From: Microbacterium sp. SZ1
GTDB lineage: Bacteria > Actinomycetota > Actinomycetes > Actinomycetales > Microbacteriaceae
Assembly (NCBI RefSeq): GCF_002362255.1
Contig: NZ_LPVV01000038.1
Span: 186,001-250,000 of the forward strand
Length of the DNA stretch: 64,000 bases
Reading direction: 5' to 3'
Part shown: one piece after another, positions 57,620-64,000 of the stretch
How positions within the stretch are numbered: position 1 is the first letter of the stretch
Layout of the letters: every line of letters starts with the position of its first letter
Notes under the pieces: model-generated
Seen by the model: only the letters and a program-made list of their open reading frames with translations
Told to the model about the DNA's origin: nothing
The model's database searches: none
Position numbers and translations under genes: made by a program

Positions 57620-57793
57620 ATGACCAGCAATCCCCCACCCCCGATCCCTCCGGTTCCGCCGCTCGGCGACGGTGAGGAGTCGTCGGAGGAGCCGGTCCGC
57701 GAGGTCGACGGCGAGCGTGAGCTCGACCCGGACGCGAATCCGGACCTCATCGACAGCGCCGACGCCGACCGCATCGCTGCCGACGGCGACTGA
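57620..57793 (+). CDS. small acidic hypothetical protein
   Basis: A 57-residue protein, Pro-rich at the start (NPPPPIPPVPP) and strongly acidic afterwards (DGEESSEEP; ELDPDANPDL; DADRIAADGD). No domain recognised; the composition suggests a disordered protein. GAGGAGCAGG precedes ATG 57620, a good ribosome site, and codon use fits the genome, so it is probably expressed. Confidence 0.7.
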   Translation: MTSNPPPPIPPVPPLGDGEESSEEPVREVDGERELDPDANPDLIDSADADRIAADGD

Positions 57794-57800
57794 CCCGGTC

Positions 57801-57838
57801 GAGCTGGGCCGGCGGGCGATCGCCCGCCGGCTCAGCTC
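57801..57838. terminator. large hairpin over the Lrp stop
   Basis: GAGCTG-gg-CCGGCGGGCG (57801-57818) pairs with CGCCCGCCGG-ct-CAGCTC (57821-57838). It ends two opposing genes and overlaps the Lrp stop codon (57832-57834). Confidence 0.75.
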
Positions 57839-58854
57839 GCTCCGGCGGACGCGACCTGGCCACGCCACCACGGCGTCTCGATGAAGCCGCGCTTCATGAA
57901 GACGAGCTCCATGGCCGCGTCCCACCCCTTCACGCCTTTGAGCTGAGCGATCGTCCCGGTGAGGAAGTCGTGCAGCGTCTCGGTGCTCGGGAGGATGATC
58001 TCGCAGTAGAGCGAGTTCTCCTCGAGCACGGCCGCGAGGAACCGCACTGAGACGTGCTGCGACAGCGTCTGCGCGACCGAGGCGAGGCGCGACGGCTCGA
58101 CCCGCAGCATGAGCAGCGTCTCGGCGCTCATGCCCAGGGCGGATGCCGGCACCATCGTGACCGTCGTGAGACACCCCGCCGACCGCATCCGCTCGTACCG
58201 TCGACGGACGCTGCTCTCGTTCATGTCGAGCGTGGCCGCGATGGAGAGGAACGATGCACGCCCGTTGTCGCTCAGCTCGCGCACGATCGCTCGATCCGCG
58301 TCGTCGAAGTGGGAGGGATCACACGTGTTGGGTGCGGGCATGTACGACTGGGGGTCGGACGCCGCCTCGGCGTGCGAGTCGTACAGCTGACGCCCCCAGT
58401 CGAAGCTCACCTTGTAGGTGTGCACCACCAGGTCGCTGCGCCAGCGCTCGACGCCGGGGATGGCCTGCAGATCCGTGAGGACGTGGGCGTAGTTCGCCGA
58501 GTCCCCGGGAATGACGACCTCGGCGAACACGTCGAACTTCCCGGTCACCAGGGTGACGAATCGCACGTACGGCGACCCGATGAGCGCCTCCGCGACCGTG
58601 AGCTGCGAACCAGGCGTGCAGTTGATCCGTACGAAGAACGTCTCGACGTGCCCCTCGCTCCCCAGAGTCGGCACGATGCCGACCCGCACGATCCCCTCGG
58701 CGAGCAGCTGCTGCCCGCGCCTGGTCACCGTCGACACCGAGGCCCCGGCGAACTCGGCGATCGAGGTCCAGCTCGCCCGTCCGTCCTGCTGCAGGGCGAC
58801 GACGATGCGCCGGTCGAGGTCGCTGACGTCCCTCACGAGTGGCGCGCTGCTCAT
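57832..58854 (-). CDS. tandem Lrp/AsnC family regulator
   Basis: A 340-residue protein made of two complete Lrp/AsnC units in one chain. HTH 1 is near residues 10-50 (DLDRRIVVALQQDGRASW), with a ligand domain after; HTH 2 begins DDADRAIVRELSDNGRASF with recognition SSVRRRYERMRSAG, again with a ligand domain. Such fused regulators are usual in actinobacterial amino-acid and peptide operons. ATG 58854 overlaps the peptidase stop by four bases, so the operon encodes its own controller. Confidence 0.9.
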   Translation of the reverse strand: MSSAPLVRDVSDLDRRIVVALQQDGRASWTSIAEFAGASVSTVTRRGQQLLAEGIVRVGIVPTLGSEGHVETFFVRINCTPGSQLTVAEALIGSPYVRFVTLVTGKFDVFAEVVIPGDSANYAHVLTDLQAIPGVERWRSDLVVHTYKVSFDWGRQLYDSHAEAASDPQSYMPAPNTCDPSHFDDADRAIVRELSDNGRASFLSIAATLDMNESSVRRRYERMRSAGCLTTVTMVPASALGMSAETLLMLRVEPSRLASVAQTLSQHVSVRFLAAVLEENSLYCEIILPSTETLHDFLTGTIAQLKGVKGWDAAMELVFMKRGFIETPWWRGQVASAGAS

Positions 58855-59750
58855 GCCGTCGGCGGGTACACCCGGTGCAGGAACGTGCGCACCGTGTCCG
58901 TCCACGCCTCTGCCTCCTCGATCTGCGGGGAGTGCCCCGACTTCTCGAACACCACCATCTCGGAGTCCGGGATGAGATCGGCGATCGTCTGGCTACACGA
59001 TACTGGCGTGATCCAATCGGTCCGGCCCACGGTGATGAGTGTCGGAACCGAGATCTCGGGCAGGCGCGGCTTCAGGTCGTAGCTCGGCAGGTTCACCGAG
59101 AACGCGTAGTTGTGCGCCTCATAACGGTAAGGAGTCGCCTCGACCTTCCGCTCAACGGCATCCGGATCGTAGTGGAAGTCGTACAGCGGGAGGATCTCGC
59201 GCCAGCAGTCCTTGAGGTCCTCGTTGTCGCGGACCGTGCCCACGTCGATACGGTCGAACTTCTCCATGTCGATGCTCACGCGGTCCGACGCCAGCGCGTT
59301 CTCGCGCGCGAGGTGCGCGTTGGAGTTGTCGGGCGAGGTGTCGCGCAGCACGACGGCCGCCACGCGGTCGGGGTAGCGCAGGGCGTACTCCATCGCCATG
59401 AATCCGCCGTACGAGCCGCCCGCCATGACGATGCGCTCGGCGCCGATCCACTCGCGCAGACCGTCGATGTCGGCGGCCCACTGCTCGTGGCTGAACGTGC
59501 CGTTGCCCTCGCTCTGGCCGCTCCCCCTGGCGTCGAACACGACGACCCGGTACTCGTCGGCGAGGCGTCCGAAGCTCGCGCGCGGCTCTGCTCGCGACCC
59601 GAGGCCGGGGGCACCGTGATGCGTGATGATCACGGGGGCGTCCTCCGGGCCGAGCACCTCGACGGCGAGGTGGTTGCCGTTGATCTCGACCCACTGGTGG
59701 TCGCTGGTGGCGGCGGCGAACTCCGGGGAGACCTCCGGTGTGCTGGTCAT
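58851..59750 (-). CDS. proline iminopeptidase-like alpha/beta hydrolase
   Basis: A 299-residue alpha/beta hydrolase of the S33 family. The oxyanion segment HHGAPGLGS replaces the usual HGGPG, the nucleophile elbow is GGSYGG, and FEKSGHSPQIEE holds the catalytic His; the middle Asp is in GRTDWITP. It releases N-terminal residues, often proline, from short peptides. GAGGAACACC precedes ATG 59750. It lies 46 bases after the M24 gene. Confidence 0.9.
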   Translation of the reverse strand: MTSTPEVSPEFAAATSDHQWVEINGNHLAVEVLGPEDAPVIITHHGAPGLGSRAEPRASFGRLADEYRVVVFDARGSGQSEGNGTFSHEQWAADIDGLREWIGAERIVMAGGSYGGFMAMEYALRYPDRVAAVVLRDTSPDNSNAHLARENALASDRVSIDMEKFDRIDVGTVRDNEDLKDCWREILPLYDFHYDPDAVERKVEATPYRYEAHNYAFSVNLPSYDLKPRLPEISVPTLITVGRTDWITPVSCSQTIADLIPDSEMVVFEKSGHSPQIEEAEAWTDTVRTFLHRVYPPTA

Positions 59751-59796
59751 GGTGTTCCTCTTCCTTCGAAAGGTCGTGTGGTACGGGTGGCGGAGC

Positions 59797-60993
59797 TCAG
59801 AGCGGGATGGTGCAGTCGTCGAGCCCGCGCGGGAACGTGGTGAGGGGTTCCGCGCCGTCGTCGGTGATGAGCATGCTGTCGCTGATGCGATACCCCGCGT
59901 GTCCCGGCACGTAGATGCCGGGTTCGTTGGAGACGACCATGCCGGCCTGCAGCAGCGTCGCGTCGCCGTCTTCGAGCCACGGCGCCTCGTGCATGCCCAG
60001 CCCGATGCCGTGCCCCTGGCGGTGACGGATGTACTCGCCGAGGCCTGCATCGCGGATCACGTCGAGGCAGAGCCGGTTCGCCTCCCGGCCCTCGATGCCG
60101 GCGCGGATCGTCTCGCGTCCGAGCTGCTGCGCGGCGTGGATCGTGTCGTGGTACCGGCGCTGCTCGGCCGTCGGCTCGCCGAGCACGAAGGTGCGCTCCC
60201 CCTCGATGAAGCGCCCACCCACCGCGCACCCGAGCGACAGCATGAACGTGTCGCCCTCGCGCAGCCTGTTCGCCGAGGGCAGCCCGTGCGGGAAGGCGGA
60301 GTTCGCCCCGGAGTACACCAGCCCGCCGGCGAGCAGCGAGGCCACGACGACGTTTCGGTGCTCGGCGTACATGAGGCGGGTGCCCGCGACGGTGACGTGC
60401 CGCTCCAGCTCGGTCTCGGTCGGGAGGTCTCCCCCGGCGGCCACGGCGTCGACCACCAGCTGCACGCCGGCGTCCAGCATCCGGTCGGTGATCCTGGCCG
60501 CCTCCCGATGCAGCGCGATCTCCTCGGGGAACTTCACGTACCGAGCACGGATCGTGAGGTCGGAGCCCACGAGCTCGGCCGCCCCGAACGCTGCGCTGGC
60601 CGCGGCGAGACGGGCGTAGGGCATGGTCGACGCGAATCCCACGCGCCGCGCGGGAGCGACAGCATCGGCGAGCACCCGGAAGGGTGCGACGACGCCCGGG
60701 TACTCGAAGAAGGCGACGAGCTCCGCACGCGCGGACTGCGACTCCGCATACTCCCGCTCGAGTTCCGGGAGCAGCATCACCGTGCGCCCCGTCGACTCGA
60801 CCCACACCGCGACCGGACGCTCCGACGGATGGTGGAAGAACCCGGTGAGGTAGGCGATGTCCTCCGGGTGATCGGTGAGGAACGCGTCGAAGCCCTCCTC
60901 GGCCATCATCGTGCGGACCCGCTCCTGCGTGCGGTCGAAGAACGCCGGGGCGAGCCTCTGGTCGAACTCGTTCATCTCGTCCGTTCCGCTCAT
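59797..60993 (-). CDS. M24 family 'pita-bread' hydrolase, creatinase-like
   Basis: A 398-residue protein of the creatinase/prolidase fold with an N-terminal creatinase-N domain (EGFDAFLTDHPEDIAYLTGFF) and the C-terminal M24 domain. Aligned to E. coli PepP, metal ligands H335 (MHEAP) and E357 (NEPGIY) stay, but the two Asp are S253 and E264 and the last Glu is S371 (YRISDSM). Creatinase and ectoine hydrolase likewise lack the metals; LSLGCAVGG, E266-R-T and SNEPGIY match creatinase positions, and H236 aligns with its catalytic His. A metal-independent hydrolase is likely. ATG overlaps the DppC stop. Confidence 0.85.
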   Translation of the reverse strand: MSGTDEMNEFDQRLAPAFFDRTQERVRTMMAEEGFDAFLTDHPEDIAYLTGFFHHPSERPVAVWVESTGRTVMLLPELEREYAESQSARAELVAFFEYPGVVAPFRVLADAVAPARRVGFASTMPYARLAAASAAFGAAELVGSDLTIRARYVKFPEEIALHREAARITDRMLDAGVQLVVDAVAAGGDLPTETELERHVTVAGTRLMYAEHRNVVVASLLAGGLVYSGANSAFPHGLPSANRLREGDTFMLSLGCAVGGRFIEGERTFVLGEPTAEQRRYHDTIHAAQQLGRETIRAGIEGREANRLCLDVIRDAGLGEYIRHRQGHGIGLGMHEAPWLEDGDATLLQAGMVVSNEPGIYVPGHAGYRISDSMLITDDGAEPLTTFPRGLDDCTIPL

Positions 60994-61892
60994 CGCTTGA
61001 GGTGACGGGGGTTGCGGGCGTCGTTGTAGGCGATCGAGAGCAGCGTCGCCGACAGCACAAGGATGAGGATCGCGATCGAGGGGAACAGCGTGAGCCACCA
61101 CGCGCTGACCATCGCACCCGCCTGCTGGGCCTCGTAGAGGATTCGTCCCCACGACCACGTGGTCGGATCGCCCAGGCCGAGGAAGGCCAGGCCGGCGGCC
61201 GACAGCACGGCCCGCGAGGCGGTGACGACGACCGACACGACGACGACCGGGGTGACGGCGGGGAGAAGATGGCGGGTGATGATCCAGAAAGGCGAGGTCG
61301 TCATCAGTCGCGCCGCATCCACGTACGGCAGTCCGACGACCGTGAGTGCCTGCGACCGCACGAGGCGTGTGACCTCGGGCCACGAGAACGCCGCGACCAC
61401 GAGGATGATGGTCGTCGTGCTCGGACCGACCAGTGCGGCGATGAGGATCATGAGCGGCAGCACGGGCAGCGACAGAGTCATGTCGACGATCACGCTGATG
61501 ATGCCGTCGAGGCGTCGGAAGTAGGCTCCGATGACCGCGATGATCGTGCCGAAGATGATCGCGATGACGGATGCCGCGACCGCGACGAGCACGCTCTGCT
61601 GCGTTCCCCAGACGACCTCGGAGAACACGTCGCGACCGAGTGCGTCGGTTCCGAACAAGTGTCCGGCGCCCGGCGGACGCAGGACGTCGGGGCCGTAACT
61701 CGCGGGGTAGGGGGCGATCAGCGGTGCGGCGAGCGCGACGACGACCAGGAGGAGCAGCAGCCCGAGAGAGATCATCCCGAGCGGGTCCCGGCGGAATGCG
61801 CGCCATGTGTGCGCGCTCGCCCGTTCGCTGCCGACGGCGGCGGGTTCGGTGAGGGGCGCGCCCTCGGCGGTGGGGAGAAGAGGAGCGGTCAT
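60990..61892 (-). CDS. peptide-type ABC transporter permease (DppC)
   Basis: A 300-residue inner-membrane permease with six helices, the N-terminal FRRDPLGMISLGLLLLLVVV segment, the DppC marker LFGTDALGRDVFSE and EAA loop YVDAARLMTTSPFWI-RHLLP. ATG 61892 overlaps the DppB stop by four bases; its own stop overlaps the M24 start. It is part of the uptake system for whatever the M24 and S33 enzymes degrade. Confidence 0.93.
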   Translation of the reverse strand: MTAPLLPTAEGAPLTEPAAVGSERASAHTWRAFRRDPLGMISLGLLLLLVVVALAAPLIAPYPASYGPDVLRPPGAGHLFGTDALGRDVFSEVVWGTQQSVLVAVAASVIAIIFGTIIAVIGAYFRRLDGIISVIVDMTLSLPVLPLMILIAALVGPSTTTIILVVAAFSWPEVTRLVRSQALTVVGLPYVDAARLMTTSPFWIITRHLLPAVTPVVVVSVVVTASRAVLSAAGLAFLGLGDPTTWSWGRILYEAQQAGAMVSAWWLTLFPSIAILILVLSATLLSIAYNDARNPRHLKR

Positions 61893-62851
61893 GACGTCTT
61901 CACTCTCGGGTCGAGGTAGCCGTAGACGATGTCGGTGATGGTGTTCGCGACCACGACGGTCACGGCGAGCATGAGGAACGCGCCCTGCAGCACAGGGAAG
62001 TCGAGCTGGGTGACGGCCTCGTAGATCCCGCGGCCGATGCCCGGATAGGCGAACACGGTCTCGGTGAGCACAGCTCCCCCGACGAGGAAGCCGAGCTGCA
62101 GGCCGATCAGGGTGGTGGTGGGGAGCAGGGCGTTGCGCAGCGCGTGCTTCCAGAGGATGCGTCCACCGCGCAGGCCGTTGGCCTTGGCGAGGAGGATGTA
62201 GTCCTCGCTGAGGGTCTCGATGAGGGTCGACCGCATCGTCAGCACGTACGACCCCACCTGGATCAGCATGAGCGATACGGCCGGCAGCACGAGGTGCTGC
62301 GCGACGCTGAGGTACCAGTCCATCCCGTACGTGTTGTTCGTGTACGCCCCGCCGATCGGGAACCAGCCGAGGTTCAGCCCGAAGACGAACAGCAGGAGGA
62401 TCGCCACACTCGGCACGAAGAGCGACTGGCCCGTCACACCGAGCACCTGCACGGCCCGGTCGATGAAGCGGCCCTTGAAGGAGGCCGCGGCCACGCCGAG
62501 CGGGATGCCGATGACGATCGTGAGCACGAGCGCCGTCACGGTGAGCAGCAGCGTCCACGGGAGCCGCTGGAGCAGGACGTCGAGCACGGGGATCGACTGG
62601 GTGAACGAGATCCCCAGGTTGCCCTGCACGAGCTGCCACATGTAGAGGCCGTACTGGATGAGCAGCGGCTGATCCAGGCCGTACTGCTCGAGGATGGTCG
62701 CCCGGATCTCGTCCGTCATGTTCGGGCTCGCCAGCGCGAGCGCCGGGTCGCCGGGGAGCAGGCGGAGCAGCAGGAACGTCACGGTCACGGCGAACCAGAT
62801 CGTGAGCAGGCCTCGCCCTGCGCGGCTGAGAATGAACGATGCTCGGGACAC
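61889..62851 (-). CDS. peptide-type ABC transporter permease (DppB)
   Basis: A 320-residue permease with the DppB start (LSRAGRGLLTIWFAVTVTFLL) and the family motif LPGDPAL, then EAA loop YILLAKANGLRGGRILWKHALRN and LTETVFAYPGIGRGIYEA. GTG 62851 is taken, with GAGGAAGG upstream. The binding-protein gene ends 30 bases before it. No ATPase of this system is seen inside the window. Confidence 0.94.
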   Translation of the reverse strand: MSRASFILSRAGRGLLTIWFAVTVTFLLLRLLPGDPALALASPNMTDEIRATILEQYGLDQPLLIQYGLYMWQLVQGNLGISFTQSIPVLDVLLQRLPWTLLLTVTALVLTIVIGIPLGVAAASFKGRFIDRAVQVLGVTGQSLFVPSVAILLLFVFGLNLGWFPIGGAYTNNTYGMDWYLSVAQHLVLPAVSLMLIQVGSYVLTMRSTLIETLSEDYILLAKANGLRGGRILWKHALRNALLPTTTLIGLQLGFLVGGAVLTETVFAYPGIGRGIYEAVTQLDFPVLQGAFLMLAVTVVVANTITDIVYGYLDPRVKTS

Positions 62852-62881
62852 CCGGGCGACCTTCCTCGAGAGTGGGGGTTG

Positions 62882-64000
62882 TTACTCGACCGGGTGCGCG
62901 CTCGCGAGCGAGAGCGGGTTCACGATCGAGAGCAGTTCGCTCGGCTTCGAGATGAAGCCGGCCCATTCGTCGCTGGCGGCGAAGAAGAGGTTCTGCGTGT
63001 ACATGATGTTGTCGTAGACCTGCTCGTGCACGATCTTGTTCGCCTCGCGCATGATCGAGATCTTCTCGTCCTCGTCGAACGTGACCATGCCCTCCTCGAT
63101 CAGGGCATTGAGCTCGGGGTCGTCGACGTGGGTGTAGTTGATGGCTCCTCCGGGGAGGTACGACAGCGCGAAGTTCGTGACGGGGTCGTCCATGATCGCG
63201 AAGTTGCCGGCGTAGATGTCGTAGTCGCCCGCGTTGGTCATCGAGAGGTACGTGTTCCGCTCGGTGCCCTGCAGCTCGATCGTGATGCCGGCCTCCGCCG
63301 CCGTGTCCTTCACCAGCTGCGCCCACTGGCTCGTCACGCTGTCCTGCAGCGAGTAGATCAGTCGGAACGAGATCGGGAAGTTCCCGTCGGCGTCGGCCGT
63401 GTACCCGGCCTCCTCCCTGAGCGAGCGCGACTTCTCCGGATCGAACTCGTACTCCTCCACCGAGTCGTCGTAGTACCTGGCGAGCACCGGCATGAGGGCG
63501 CTGGATCCCGTCGACACCGCCTGCCCCTGCAGAACCACCGTGCGGATCGCCTCGTAGTCCACCGCGTGGGCGAGCGCCTGCCGCACCTCGGTCTTCGCGA
63601 GGTCCGGCTTCTCCATGTTGTAGACGAGGTGCGCGTATCCGAGGCCCGGAGCTTCGATGACCTGCAGTCCGCTCGCGTTGCTGAGCTGGTCGACCTGCGC
63701 CGGGGGCAGTGCATTGGCGATCACGTCGATCTCCCCGCTCTGCAGGGCGAGGATCTCAGTGTTCACGTCGGGGTACACGCGGTACACGACCTCGGCCGGT
63801 CCCGGCACGCCGCCGTCGACGAGCGGGTAGTCCTCGACGCGCTTCAGCGTGTAGTGCTGACCGACCTGGAAGTCCTCGAGGATGAACGGACCCATGCCGA
63901 CCCAGCCGCCGTCGCTGCCGTCGTTCGCGAACTCGGCGATCGATCCCTGCGGCTCGAAGACGTGCTGCGGAACGACGACGCCCCAGAAGCCGATCTCGTC
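62882..64000 (-). CDS. ABC transporter peptide-type substrate-binding protein, 5' end outside window
   Basis: The last 372 codons of a family 5 solute-binding protein, open to the right window edge. GPFILEDFQVGQHYTLKR, PDVNTEILALQSGEID and RQALAHAVDYEAI are the typical SBP_bac_5 segments. It ends with TAA. The N-terminus, and therefore the lipobox, lies beyond the edge. It feeds the following DppB and DppC. Confidence 0.92.
   Translation of the reverse strand, partial: DEIGFWGVVVPQHVFEPQGSIAEFANDGSDGGWVGMGPFILEDFQVGQHYTLKRVEDYPLVDGGVPGPAEVVYRVYPDVNTEILALQSGEIDVIANALPPAQVDQLSNASGLQVIEAPGLGYAHLVYNMEKPDLAKTEVRQALAHAVDYEAIRTVVLQGQAVSTGSSALMPVLARYYDDSVEEYEFDPEKSRSLREEAGYTADADGNFPISFRLIYSLQDSVTSQWAQLVKDTAAEAGITIELQGTERNTYLSMTNAGDYDIYAGNFAIMDDPVTNFALSYLPGGAINYTHVDDPELNALIEEGMVTFDEDEKISIMREANKIVHEQVYDNIMYTQNLFFAASDEWAGFISKPSELLSIVNPLSLASAHPVE

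Noticed and set aside
59797..60993. Standard metal-dependent Xaa-Pro aminopeptidase
   Set aside because: Three of the five metal ligands are replaced (S253, E264, S371).

Overview
The window is 64 kb of high-GC DNA packed with genes on both strands. There is one tRNA, no rRNA, no CRISPR array, and no recognisable transposase, integrase or phage gene. The gene content points to an actinobacterium of the Microbacteriaceae, most likely a Microbacterium-type organism (inference). Supporting signs are the dnaG-dgt-dusB, recO-uppS and era-corC-ybeY-phoH-dnaJ-hrcA-hemW-lepA blocks, the comEA/comEC/holA/rpsT neighbourhood, a DUF222-HNH protein, many GTG starts and many apparently leaderless promoters (TANNNT, six bases, then the start codon).

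Layout. 1-3500: dnaG (3' end cut by the window), dgt and dusB, co-oriented. 3550-10300: peroxidase gpx, a Tat-exported phosphoesterase, a DsbA-family protein, a P-loop kinase, uppS-recO, a TRIC-like channel, and a divergent TetR/VOC pair. 10300-12200: leuA with a 15-codon Leu-run leader peptide that looks like a translational attenuator. 12200-24200: a long minus-strand housekeeping block (quinone reductase, era, corC, ybeY, phoH, HIT, rsmE, dnaJ, hrcA with a CIRCE operator, hemW, DUF1990, lepA). 24200-30100: a complete peptide-type ABC transporter (two permeases, one double ATPase, one lipoprotein binding protein). 30100-39500: hydrolase, MFS transporter, rpsT, a phosphoglycerate-mutase-like gene, holA, DUF222-HNH, comEC, a VOC protein and comEA. 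39500-50400: leuS, pabB, DedA, an App1-type phosphatase, an amber-interrupted gene, a GH3 glycosidase, an NAD(P)-binding protein, two linked membrane proteins and a flavin monooxygenase-like protein.

50500-55700 is more accessory. A tRNA-Ala(GGC) with its terminator is followed by a MerR regulator, a CPBP membrane protease and a class A beta-lactamase lipoprotein. MerR and CPBP share a promoter type (TTGACC, a 19-bp spacer and a GCCC/GGGC dyad), so these three genes look like one regulated module. After them come a translationally coupled glycosyltransferase / endonuclease-exonuclease-phosphatase / membrane-protein trio. 55700-57800 holds a PPOX-type flavoprotein, an AI-2E family transporter and a 57-residue acidic protein.

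57800-64000 is one minus-strand catabolic operon: binding protein (5' end outside the window), two permeases, an M24 'pita-bread' enzyme lacking three of five metal ligands (creatinase-like), a proline-iminopeptidase-like hydrolase, and a double-unit Lrp/AsnC regulator. Four of its junctions are 4-base overlaps or very short gaps, suggesting uptake, hydrolysis and control of one peptide-like or amidino-type substrate.

No gene-free stretch exceeds about 240 bases.
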